Shown here: positions 8,640 through 15,804 of the stretch, piece after piece
How positions within the stretch are numbered: the first letter of the stretch is position 1
Layout of the letters: every line of letters begins with the position of its first letter
NCBI GenBank assembly: GCA_020024185.1
Contig: JAHHUD010000036.1
Coordinates: 1-16,018 of the forward strand
Reading direction: 5' to 3'
Source of the DNA: Oscillospiraceae bacterium
Lineage (GTDB): Bacteria; Bacillota; Clostridia; Oscillospirales; Ruminococcaceae
DNA length: 16,018 nucleotides
Made by a program: the position numbers and the translations under genes
Notes under the pieces: generated by a model
What the model saw: the letters and a program-made list of their open reading frames with translations, nothing else
Database searches by the model: none
Told to the model about the DNA's origin: nothing

Positions 8640-8669
8640 ATTATCTTTTTAATGTAAAATGAATGTAAA
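8640..8669 (-). promoter_or_regulatory. Pho box and promoter of the pst-pho operon
   Basis: On the minus strand TTTACA occurs twice (8664-8669 and 8653-8658), exactly 11 bp apart within a repeated TTTACATT, like the direct repeats bound by PhoB/PhoP. The upstream copy can serve as a -35 for GATAAT (8640-8645) with an 18-bp spacer; TATATT (8628-8633) is an alternative -10 for the downstream copy. Only two of the usual four half-repeats are clear. PhoP binding is inferred. Confidence 0.6.
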
Positions 8670-8680
8670 TTAAATTACAC

Positions 8681-8713
8681 AAAAAAATTCATTCACGTAT
8701 GTGAATGAATTTT
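8681..8713 (-). terminator. Terminator of the small membrane protein gene
   Basis: AAAATTCATTCAC (8684-8696) and GTGAATGAATTTT (8701-8713) are perfect reverse complements around GTAT. On the minus strand the hairpin runs straight into seven T (8687-8681). It separates the small gene from the pst operon, ending just upstream of the Pho box. Confidence 0.88.
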
Positions 8714-8724
8714 AATTATATAGT

Positions 8725-8916
8725 TTATTTTTCAGTAGCAATACTTAAAAGTACACCCATTACAGATGTGTACATCATTGTTTTTACAGGATTTGATGTT
8801 ATTGCACAGTTTGTTGTACAGCCATAAAATTTATAATATAAATATCCCACAATTGCTCCTATTAATACATATATTAATAATCTTATAATTCTTTTAATAT
8901 TTTTTGTCTTTATCAT
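8725..8916 (-). CDS. Small two-helix membrane protein with CxxxC motif (DUF6132-like)
   Basis: A 63-residue protein with a basic N-terminus (KTKNIKR), one membrane helix at about 10-29 (containing GAIVGYLYYK), then GCTTNCAITSNP (32-43) with Cys33 and Cys37, and a second helix at about 47-60. The arrangement helix, GC..xC.I.SNP, helix resembles the small family named DUF6132 as I remember it. The function is unknown; the cysteine pair hints at redox or metal chemistry. The start is the ATG at 8916 because AGAGGG lies just upstream; a TTG 13 codons earlier has no such support. It has its own terminator and looks monocistronic. No clear promoter is seen in the 162 AT-rich bases upstream. Confidence 0.8.
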   Translation of the reverse strand: MIKTKNIKRIIRLLIYVLIGAIVGYLYYKFYGCTTNCAITSNPVKTMMYTSVMGVLLSIATEK

Positions 8917-9078
8917 TAAATCCCTCTTATTATTTATATTTATTAAATATTTCAATAAACTTTAAAGAAATTAAAAAATCCAACTTAGCATCAACGCTCC
9001 ATAGATTTATTATTTTTGCACTTGTAGTTATATTTTCAATAAAACCCATTCAAATATTATGTTGGGCTGGTTTTTATA

Positions 9079-9771
9079 TTATTTTATATACATAAAAATA
9101 GTATCTTTCTTTTGCGATTTTGGGACTTTTGTTTTGTATATAAGTTTATTTTTTTTATTTATATTTACAGGCTTGTCCTCAATTTCAAAAGAGTACCTTT
9201 CGCATACATTTATAATTTTTGTATCATTGTGTTGTATAATTCTTTCTCTGCTTGCCATATATCTCATATGAACATGTCCATGCAATAGATATTTTGGCTT
9301 ATACTTGTCTATTAGCTCTACTAATGATTGAAAGCCTTGATGTTGTGTACTATTAGGCATATCACCTAAGTTTTGAGGTGGTGAATGTGTCACAACAATA
9401 TCAACCCCTCCATGTTTCCAAAGCAAAAACTTCAATTTTGCTATTCTGCGACGCATTTGCCTTTCTGTATACTGAAAATTTCCCGAATAATTAGATTTAC
9501 AACCACCTAAGCCCAAAATACGCAAACCATTATATATAACAAATTGGTCATCAATACAATCACAACCTTCTGGTGGGTTTTGTATATATGGTGTATCGTG
9601 ATTTCCATGTACATATAACAAAGGCTTTCCGGTCATAGTCACAAGAAAAGACAAATATGATGCTTTTAAATCTCCACAAGAAATTATCAAATCATATCCA
9701 GCAAGTTTTTCAGGTGTATAGTAATCCCAAAAAGATGTACATTCTTCATCAGATATCGCCAGTATTCTCAT
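9079..9771 (-). CDS. Calcineurin-like metallophosphoesterase
   Basis: A 230-residue cytoplasmic phosphoesterase. Metal-ligand motifs of the family appear in order: SDEE (7-10) where most members have DxH, so Asp8 is kept and Glu10 replaces the His; CGDL (32-35); GNHD (56-59); THSPP (128-132); and HGHVH (164-168). The tail from about 200 is Lys-rich. The ATG overlaps the stop of the upstream ParB/BMP gene as ATGA, with AAGGAGG upstream, so the two proteins are made together and probably act on the same metabolite or signal. The substrate is unknown: phosphomonoesters, cyclic nucleotides or nucleotide signals are all possible. No convincing terminator follows. Confidence 0.88.
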   Translation of the reverse strand: MRILAISDEECTSFWDYYTPEKLAGYDLIISCGDLKASYLSFLVTMTGKPLLYVHGNHDTPYIQNPPEGCDCIDDQFVIYNGLRILGLGGCKSNYSGNFQYTERQMRRRIAKLKFLLWKHGGVDIVVTHSPPQNLGDMPNSTQHQGFQSLVELIDKYKPKYLLHGHVHMRYMASRERIIQHNDTKIINVCERYSFEIEDKPVNINKKNKLIYKTKVPKSQKKDTIFMYIK

Positions 9772-11732
9772 ATTGTCCCCTCCTTTTCTTTAGGTATAGT
9801 ATCTCTGTAAACACCAAGTTCTCTAACCATTGCTCTTGAAAATGGAATAATTTCATCAAATTCCGGTATTTTTCCGTCTATGTTATCACAAAGCCAATCA
9901 ATATGAAGAATTTCATCCGGTTCAATAAACCTGCTTCCATCATTTATTATTTTACCGTCTTGCGTTACAATTTTTCTATTAAATGGATGGATTGTTCCGT
10001 TTTTAATTCCATCTTTCAATATCTCTGCTAAACATAACAGACCTTGTGGAAGTTTATTTGAAAGTTGTAATTCTATAACCCCACTATCCATTCCCCACCA
10101 ATAGTTAATTGGTCTTGGAGATGCTTTTTCTAGTTCCCAACCACCTGAAATAATAGAGCGTATAACATTTTCATAAAATTTTCCCCACACCCAACAAGGA
10201 GAACCAATCGGAATAATTTCATTATTTTCACTTATGCAGTATGTCCCATATTCACCTAACTCTAAATATTTTTGATTTGGAGTTGGTATATCTCGGTTTG
10301 ATATAACATTTATACCACTATCTATAAAGCTTTTTACTGAATCTCCCTCAACACATGACCATTTAAGTTCTATTCTTGCTCTTGGATTAGTCATCTGTGC
10401 TCCCAGTGCAAAAGCATTTATAGACGCAGGAACTCCAAAAATAGGATAAGAGCCAATATATCCTATTCTATCATTTTCTGTCATTGCACCAGCAAGTGCA
10501 CCAGTTATAAATTTCCCCTCATACACACGACAATAATAACTTCTTACACTAGAATATGGAGCATCAGCAGAACAGTTTAAAAATCTTACTTTTGGATACT
10601 TTACAGCAGCCTTTAAAGTCGCTCTGCTAAGCTGAGGTGTAGTTGTAAATATAACCTGAGCACCTTCTTCAACTGCTTTATCCAATATAATTTCTGTTTC
10701 TTCCGGAGTATCTGCATTACAGTATGTATGTACGATTACACTATCTTTAAAAACTTTTTCAATATGCTTACATCCCTTATCATGACCTTTTGTCCACGGA
10801 CTGTGTTTTGGGTCTTTTTGATATACGAAAGCAACAACAAGTTTTTCTGGTTTTGGTAATATGATACGAGTTAAAATATTTGTTTTACCATCTTTTGCCG
10901 GTTCTGTACGCAATTGCATTGGTACTTGGTCTGCGAGTGAAACAACATCATTCCACAGTTCCGCCAAAGATTTCTTTAAATTTTCTGAAGATAACTTACC
11001 CAATTCACTAAAAGAATGTATCTGCAACCAAAGCAACAACGCTTCTTCCGGCAACAAATCTAAGTTATCTCCTTTTAATGCAAAATATGCTTGCTTAAAA
11101 TATTTAAAATAAGCACAGAAAGTTTTACATTCACGCTCTGTCCATTCTTCGCCAGGCTCTTTTCCTAAAAAAGATAATAGTGTGGCATACTGTCCTGGAT
11201 TGCAAAATTGAACATCATATATTTTTGTTACTCTATAAAATTCAAGAAACTCATAATATGCAATAACTCTTGGTTCATCTGTTAATTTTGGCAAAATACG
11301 CCTTACAATAGCAGGAATTTTTGGAGCATCAAAATATTTTAAAACACTTGTTCTCTTATTTCCTTCCTGTACATAAAACTCTCCCATATATTCAAAACAT
11401 CCAATAGGGTCTCTTAATCCAGAATCAGAAAGATGTATAGCACATAAATTTATCCACTTTGCAGCAAATTCACTTTCTAAGTCTAACAAAGGAAGAAACC
11501 CTGCTGAAAAAGCAGGAGTACGCCCAGAAGTTGCAATACCTATAACTCTATCAGACGGAATTTCCATGTATCCAATTTCTTCAATTGAGTTATATTGCCC
11601 CTCTTTTAATATTTCATCTAACACATAGGGATTTGTATTTTTTCCATTTGCTGAACATTCTTTTACTTGTTTTTGTCCCAGTCGTAACGCATGTAAATAT
11701 TCTTTCTTTGCCTCTTGAAGATTAACATTCAT
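9768..11732 (-). CDS. Cytoplasmic ParB-like / BMP (PnrA-type nucleoside-binding) fusion protein
   Basis: A 654-residue protein with two parts. Residues about 55-150 resemble a ParB/sulfiredoxin-type domain: a predicted IPSDRVIGIATSGR entry strand and a VQEGNKRTSVLKY segment (121-133) that matches the nucleotide-contacting GxxR box of that fold. A helical region (150-295) follows. Residues about 297-610 resemble the BMP family of nucleoside-binding lipoproteins (KLVVAFVYQKDP, then SRATLKAAVKYPKVRFLN, EGKFITGALAGAMT, GYIGSYPIFGVP). There is no signal peptide, lipobox or membrane helix, and no permease or ATPase gene nearby, so it is not an ordinary ABC binding protein. More likely it is a cytosolic nucleoside sensor or enzyme. 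AGGAGT lies eight bases before the ATG. It is coupled to the phosphoesterase by a four-base overlap. The ParB-like call is by motif only. Confidence 0.82.
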   Translation of the reverse strand: MNVNLQEAKKEYLHALRLGQKQVKECSANGKNTNPYVLDEILKEGQYNSIEEIGYMEIPSDRVIGIATSGRTPAFSAGFLPLLDLESEFAAKWINLCAIHLSDSGLRDPIGCFEYMGEFYVQEGNKRTSVLKYFDAPKIPAIVRRILPKLTDEPRVIAYYEFLEFYRVTKIYDVQFCNPGQYATLLSFLGKEPGEEWTERECKTFCAYFKYFKQAYFALKGDNLDLLPEEALLLWLQIHSFSELGKLSSENLKKSLAELWNDVVSLADQVPMQLRTEPAKDGKTNILTRIILPKPEKLVVAFVYQKDPKHSPWTKGHDKGCKHIEKVFKDSVIVHTYCNADTPEETEIILDKAVEEGAQVIFTTTPQLSRATLKAAVKYPKVRFLNCSADAPYSSVRSYYCRVYEGKFITGALAGAMTENDRIGYIGSYPIFGVPASINAFALGAQMTNPRARIELKWSCVEGDSVKSFIDSGINVISNRDIPTPNQKYLELGEYGTYCISENNEIIPIGSPCWVWGKFYENVIRSIISGGWELEKASPRPINYWWGMDSGVIELQLSNKLPQGLLCLAEILKDGIKNGTIHPFNRKIVTQDGKIINDGSRFIEPDEILHIDWLCDNIDGKIPEFDEIIPFSRAMVRELGVYRDTIPKEKEGTI

Positions 11733-11788
11733 GGAATTTTACTCCTATAAACTATTTATTCTTAATATATTAATATTTAATATACAAC

Positions 11789-11794
11789 ATTATA
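11789..11794 (-). promoter_or_regulatory. Candidate -10 of the ParB/BMP gene
   Basis: A perfect TATAAT on the minus strand lies 56 bases before the start codon. No good -35 is found at 16-18 bp (TTTTAA at 17 bp), so this is tentative. Confidence 0.3.
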
Positions 11795-11887
11795 CATCGT
11801 TATTTTTTGAATTAAAACAAAAATTTTTAAACTTTTATAATAAATATTTAATTTTGTTTCTACTCATATATAATTATTACACATATA

Positions 11888-11913
11888 TTTACAACTGTCT
11901 TGTCAGTTGTAAA
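11888..11913 (+). promoter_or_regulatory. Candidate NiaR operator upstream of nadA
   Basis: TTTACAACTG (11888-11897) and CAGTTGTAAA (11904-11913) are perfect reverse complements around TCTTGT, and two of the six spacer bases are also symmetric. The palindrome covers the -35 box of the nad promoter, so a bound repressor would block RNA polymerase. NiaR, coded at the end of this operon, is the obvious ligand. The assignment is inference; I have not compared it with a NiaR site matrix. Confidence 0.7.
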
Positions 11914-11928
11914 AACAAATGTTATAAT
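11900..11928 (+). promoter_or_regulatory. Promoter of the nadABC-niaR operon
   Basis: TTGTCA (11900-11905), a 17-bp spacer and a perfect TATAAT (11923-11928) form a strong sigma-A promoter. Transcription would start near 11935, some 38 bases before nadA. The -35 lies inside the palindromic operator. Confidence 0.8.
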
Positions 11929-11972
11929 CCCAATTATAAAGTATGTTTAATATATTTTGAGGAGAATAAAAT

Positions 11973-12878
11973 ATGTGTATATATAATGAGATTAAAAAAC
12001 TTAAAGAAGAAAAAAATGCGGTAATACTTGCCCATTATTATGTATCAGATGAAGTTCAAGAGCTTGCTGATTATATTGGAGATTCTTTTTATCTAAGCAA
12101 AATCGCAAACGATATTGATGCAAAAATAATTGTATTTTGCGGTGTTTCTTTTATGGGTGAAAGTGCTGCGATTATGAATCCAGATAAAAAAGTTTTAATG
12201 CCAGATTTAAAAGCAGACTGTGCTATGGCTCATATGGTAAATTTAAATAAAATAAATGAAATGAAAGAAAAATATGATGACCTTGCTGTTGTATGTTATA
12301 TAAATTCTACTGCTGAAATAAAAACATATTCCGATGTATGTGTAACATCTGCTAATGCAGTAAAAATTGTAAAAAACTTGCCTAATAAAAATATATTCTT
12401 TATTCCAGACGGAAATTTGGGCAGATATGTCGCTGAGCAAGTTTCTGGAAAAAATATTATATTAAATGATGGATATTGTCCTATACATGCGGCAATGACA
12501 AAAAGCGATGTTAAAAAATCTAAAGCAGAGCACCCTAACGCAAAGTTTTTAGTTCATCCAGAATGTACAAAAGATGTTCTTGACGAAGCTGATTACATAG
12601 GAAGCACCTCTGGAATTATAAATTTTGTTAAACAAGACAACTGCAAAGAATATATTATCGGCACTGAACTCGGTGTATTTTATGAACTAAAAAAACAAAA
12701 TCCAGAAAAGATATTCTACGCTCTTTCTCCTGAGTTAGTATGTGCTGACATGAAATTTATTACACCAGAAAAAGTTTTAGATGTTCTAAAAAAAGAAACC
12801 AATCAAATAACCGTTACTGAAGAAGTAAGAAATAAAGCAATGGCACCACTTAAAAATATGTTGATGCTTGCAAAATAA
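11973..12878 (+). CDS. nadA: Quinolinate synthase NadA
   Basis: A 301-residue [4Fe-4S] enzyme that condenses iminoaspartate with dihydroxyacetone phosphate to give quinolinate. Cluster ligands are Cys83 (ADCAMA), Cys169 (GYCPIH) and Cys257 (LVCADM). Other hallmarks are AHYY (20-23), PDGNLG (145-150) and VHPEC (194-198). This compact length with exactly these cluster cysteines fits the short NadA form known from Thermotoga. GAGGAG lies eight bases before the ATG. It is the first gene of the operon and sits 12 bases before nadB, whose product supplies the unstable iminoaspartate. Confidence 0.96.
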   Translation: MCIYNEIKKLKEEKNAVILAHYYVSDEVQELADYIGDSFYLSKIANDIDAKIIVFCGVSFMGESAAIMNPDKKVLMPDLKADCAMAHMVNLNKINEMKEKYDDLAVVCYINSTAEIKTYSDVCVTSANAVKIVKNLPNKNIFFIPDGNLGRYVAEQVSGKNIILNDGYCPIHAAMTKSDVKKSKAEHPNAKFLVHPECTKDVLDEADYIGSTSGIINFVKQDNCKEYIIGTELGVFYELKKQNPEKIFYALSPELVCADMKFITPEKVLDVLKKETNQITVTEEVRNKAMAPLKNMLMLAK

Positions 12879-12890
12879 AAGGAGCAATAT

Positions 12891-14180
12891 ATGAAAACAG
12901 ATATATTGATTATAGGCTGTGGATGTTCCGGTTTGTACTGTGCACTTAATCTTCCTAAAAATAAGCACATAACTATCATCACAAAATCTGATGCAGAAAG
13001 CAATGATTCTTTTCTTGCTCAAGGTGGTATGTGTATGCTTAAAAGTCAATCGGATTACAAAAGTTTTTTTGAGGACACACTAAAAGCCGGACATTATGAA
13101 AATGATAAAGAATCTGTTGATATTATGATTAATTCATCAGCAGATGTTGTAAAAGATTTAATAAGCTTTGGCGCAGATTTTCAAAAAGATGAAAACGGCA
13201 ACCTGGTATTTACAAGAGAAGGTGCTCACTCATCAAATCGAATTATATTTCATGAAGATATAACAGGAAAAGAAATTACAAGCACTTTACTTAGAGAAAT
13301 AAAAAAGCACGACAATATTAATCTAATTGAGAATACATCAATGATTGATTTAATGACGAAAGATAATATTTGTTATGGTGCTGTATTACAAATGTGTGAT
13401 GGTAAAATAGAAAAAGTAGAAGCTGATTATACAGTTTTAGCCACCGGCGGTATTGGAGGTTTATATAAACACTCTACCAATTTCAGTCATCTCACCGGTG
13501 ATGCAATTGCTGTTGCAATAAAACATAATATTGAATTAAAAGATATCTCTTATGTTCAAATTCACCCAACAACACTATATTCAAACGAAGAACGCAGTTT
13601 TCTTATTTCAGAATCTGTACGTGGTGAAGGTGCTAGACTTCTTGACAAAAACGGAAACAGATTTGTAAATGAACTTTTGCCTAGAGATTTATTGACAAAA
13701 GCAATATTTGAACAAATGAAAAAAGATAATACAGAATTTGTTTGGGAAGATTTGAGACCTATTCCTAAAGAGCATTTAATAAGTCATTTTCCAAACATAA
13801 TTGAACACTGTAAAACTATGGGTTATGATGTCACAAAAGAATGTATTCCTGTTGTTCCTGCACAGCATTATTTTATGGGTGGCATAAAAGTTAATCATCA
13901 AAGTAAAACATCAATGCAACAATTGTATGCTGTTGGAGAAACTGCTTGTAATGGTGTTCATGGAAAAAACAGACTTGCCAGCAACTCTTTGTTAGAAAGT
14001 CTTGTTTTTGCAAAAAGAGCCGCAATTGACATTGCAAAAAACAATAATCCTATTAAAGACAACAAGTTTATAGATAGTATTAATGTTAATCAATATACTG
14101 ATATTGAAAACTTATTGGAAAGCTACAAAAAAATTGTTAAAGATAAAATTGAAACATCAACAAAAAAGGAGAACAAATAA
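12891..14180 (+). CDS. nadB: L-aspartate oxidase NadB (short form)
   Basis: A 429-residue FAD enzyme that oxidises L-aspartate to iminoaspartate. The N-terminal dinucleotide-binding segment is DILIIGCGCSGLYCA (4-18), with a second FAD contact at AQGG (43-46). Active-site positions shared with fumarate reductases are His225 (QIHPTTLY), Arg265 (LPRD), His326 (QHYFMGG) and Arg361 (KNRLASNS). The Escherichia coli enzyme is about 540 residues; this one ends soon after the FAD domain and lacks most of the C-terminal helical domain, although the frame is intact. In an anaerobe fumarate is the likely electron acceptor. AAAGGAG precedes the ATG, and the stop overlaps the nadC start (TAATG). The C-terminal residues 411-429 are Lys-rich. 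Confidence 0.95.
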   Translation: MKTDILIIGCGCSGLYCALNLPKNKHITIITKSDAESNDSFLAQGGMCMLKSQSDYKSFFEDTLKAGHYENDKESVDIMINSSADVVKDLISFGADFQKDENGNLVFTREGAHSSNRIIFHEDITGKEITSTLLREIKKHDNINLIENTSMIDLMTKDNICYGAVLQMCDGKIEKVEADYTVLATGGIGGLYKHSTNFSHLTGDAIAVAIKHNIELKDISYVQIHPTTLYSNEERSFLISESVRGEGARLLDKNGNRFVNELLPRDLLTKAIFEQMKKDNTEFVWEDLRPIPKEHLISHFPNIIEHCKTMGYDVTKECIPVVPAQHYFMGGIKVNHQSKTSMQQLYAVGETACNGVHGKNRLASNSLLESLVFAKRAAIDIAKNNNPIKDNKFIDSINVNQYTDIENLLESYKKIVKDKIETSTKKENK

Positions 14181-15034
14181 TGTTTGACCCCGTAACTTTA
14201 AAACTAAATGTTGACCCTCTTATTTTAAGTGCTTTAAAAGAAGATATAACAAGCGAAGATGTATCAGCAAACAGTATTATAAAAACAAATAAACTTGGTG
14301 AAGTTGACCTTATATGCAAACAAGACGGTATAATATGTGGATTGCAAGTATTTGAGCGAGCTTTCACTTTGCTTGACGATAAAATAAAAGTTGATTTATT
14401 TGTTCAAGATGGTGAGCAGGTAAAAAATGGTCAGTTGCTGGCAAAAGTAATCGGAGATATACGAGTATTACTTTGTGCTGAAAGAACAGCTTTAAACTAT
14501 CTTCAGAGAATGAGTGGTATTGCAACTTATACATATTCTGTTGTATCATTACTTAAAGATACAAAGACAAAACTTCTTGATACAAGAAAAACAACTCCAA
14601 ACAATCGTATTTTTGAAAAATACTCTGTTCGTATTGGTGGTGGCAATAATCATAGATATAATCTTTCAGACGGCGTAATGCTCAAAGACAACCACATCGG
14701 TGCAGCCGGAAGTGTTGAAAATGCCATAAAGCTTGCAAAAGAATATGCTCCTTTTGTAAGAAAAATTGAAGTTGAAGTTGAAAATCTTGATATGGTTAAA
14801 GAAGCTGTATCTGCTGGTGCTGATATTATTATGCTTGATAATATGAGCTATGAGCAAATTAAACAAGCCATAGAAATTATTGATGGTAAAGCAGAAATTG
14901 AAGTATCAGGAAATATAACAAAAGAAAATATAAGCAAATTAACAGACCTTGGTGTAGATTATATTTCAAGTGGTGCGTTAACTCATTCTGCTCCAATTAT
15001 GGATATTTCTTTAAAAAACCTACATACTGTTTAA
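14180..15034 (+). CDS. nadC: Nicotinate-nucleotide pyrophosphorylase (quinolinate phosphoribosyltransferase) NadC
   Basis: A 284-residue enzyme that converts quinolinate and PRPP to nicotinate mononucleotide, CO2 and pyrophosphate. Family motifs are clear: ERTALNYLQRMSGIAT (101-116), LDTRKTTPNNR (133-143), EKYSVRIGGGNNHRYNLSDG (146-165) and MLKDNHI (167-173). Later acidic barrel positions are also recognisable (IEVEVEN near 197-203, IMLDNMS near 217-223). It overlaps nadB by one base and uses an AAGGAG ribosome site inside the nadB end. Length is normal. Confidence 0.96.
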   Translation: MFDPVTLKLNVDPLILSALKEDITSEDVSANSIIKTNKLGEVDLICKQDGIICGLQVFERAFTLLDDKIKVDLFVQDGEQVKNGQLLAKVIGDIRVLLCAERTALNYLQRMSGIATYTYSVVSLLKDTKTKLLDTRKTTPNNRIFEKYSVRIGGGNNHRYNLSDGVMLKDNHIGAAGSVENAIKLAKEYAPFVRKIEVEVENLDMVKEAVSAGADIIMLDNMSYEQIKQAIEIIDGKAEIEVSGNITKENISKLTDLGVDYISSGALTHSAPIMDISLKNLHTV

Positions 15035-15053
15035 GAAAGGTGTGCATGTTTTT

Positions 15054-15599
15054 ATGAATGGACATGAAAGACGAGAACAAATTCTAAAAGTTTTAAGGGA
15101 TAGTGATACACCTGTTTCAGGTACAGAGCTTGCACAAATTTTAAATGTAAGCCGTCAAGTTATAGTGCAGGATATCGCACTTTTGCGTGCTAACAAAATA
15201 GATTTAATATCTACAAATCGCGGATATATAATAAAAAAAGATAAATTATATACACGTGTTTTCAAAGTTATTCATGATGATACTCAGGTGGAAGAAGAGC
15301 TAAACTTATTTGTAGATTTTGGTGCAAAAGTTGAAGATGTTTTTGTTTATCATCGTGTGTATGATATTGTAAAAGCTGATATGAATATAAAATCAAGAGC
15401 TGATGTAAAAAAATACCTGGAAGGCATTTCGTCAGGAAAATCAACTCAGCTTATGAAACTTACATCAAATTATCACTATCACACTATTTCAGCAGATAGT
15501 GAGGAAATTTTAGACAATATTCAAGAAGAATTGAGAAAGCGTGGATTTTTAGCAAAATTGCAGGACTATGAACCTGTTAACTTTTGGGATAACAAATAA
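15054..15599 (+). CDS. niaR: NAD biosynthesis repressor NiaR (HTH_11 + 3H domain)
   Basis: A 181-residue transcription factor. Residues 4-58 form a winged helix (ERREQILKVL, VSGTELAQILNVSRQVIVQD); the 3H domain (about 66-172) has its conserved histidines at His74 (VIHDD), His100 (VYHRVY) and His141/His143 (YHYHT), which bind metal and nicotinic acid in the family. With niacin bound it represses NAD synthesis and uptake genes. I choose the ATG at 15054, 13 bases from AAAGG (15036-15040), because the GTG at 15042 would sit one base from that site and family members begin close to the GHERREQ segment. As the last gene of the nad operon it should control its own level through the palindrome at 11888. 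Confidence 0.93.
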   Translation: MNGHERREQILKVLRDSDTPVSGTELAQILNVSRQVIVQDIALLRANKIDLISTNRGYIIKKDKLYTRVFKVIHDDTQVEEELNLFVDFGAKVEDVFVYHRVYDIVKADMNIKSRADVKKYLEGISSGKSTQLMKLTSNYHYHTISADSEEILDNIQEELRKRGFLAKLQDYEPVNFWDNK

Positions 15600-15621
15600 T
15601 TTTTTATATTTTTGATTTATA

Positions 15622-15666
15622 TAGATATTTACATTTTTATAATTGCAAAATAATACAAAATATCTA
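15622..15666 (+). terminator. Weak candidate terminator after niaR
   Basis: TAGATATTT (15622-15630) and AAATATCTA (15658-15666) are perfect reverse complements with a 27-base loop, followed by AT-rich sequence and a T-rich stretch. The stem holds almost only A and T, so it is a poor terminator; no better one is seen between niaR and the downstream promoters. Confidence 0.3.
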
Positions 15667-15685
15667 ATTATATTTAATATTTTTC

Positions 15686-15714
15686 TTGATTTTTTTCTTT
15701 CAATGATGTAGAAT
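15686..15714 (+). promoter_or_regulatory. Upstream candidate promoter of the structured RNA
   Basis: TTGATT (15686-15691), a 17-bp spacer and TAGAAT (15709-15714). It precedes the stronger promoter by 85 bp; a 9-bp AT-only inverted repeat (15724-15743) lies just after its predicted start. It may be a second start point or chance in AT-rich DNA. Confidence 0.35.
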
Positions 15715-15770
15715 AGTTGCGGTAATATTATTTTAATAATATTTATTTTAAATGCAATGGAAAGAATTTG

Positions 15771-15799
15771 TTGACAGTAAGCTTCTATTATGCTAAAAT
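15771..15799 (+). promoter_or_regulatory. Strong promoter of the structured RNA
   Basis: A perfect TTGACA (15771-15776), a 17-bp spacer and TAAAAT (15794-15799). Predicted transcription start is near 15805, just where the folded, GC-rich sequence begins and with no reading frame after it. Confidence 0.8.
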
Positions 15800-15804
15800 G
15801 CTTG

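Noticed and set aside
9041..9074. Possible terminator just past the metallophosphoesterase stop
   Set aside because: Only short interrupted stems (AAAACC with GGTTTT, or CCCA with TGGG) around a long loop, with a poor T run on the transcribed strand.
9768..11732. Ordinary BMP lipoprotein of a nucleoside ABC transporter
   Set aside because: No signal peptide or lipobox, a large extra N-terminal region, and no permease or ATPase gene next to it.
11731..12024. Plus-strand frame of 97 codons across the nad promoter region
   Set aside because: It runs through the operator, promoter and ribosome site of nadA and overlaps nadA in another frame; low-complexity Asn/Tyr/Phe/Lys translation.
15724..15743. 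Inverted repeat AATATTATT-TT-AATAATATT
   Set aside because: A perfect 9-bp match but made only of A and T in a very AT-rich stretch with a two-base loop; likely chance or weak.
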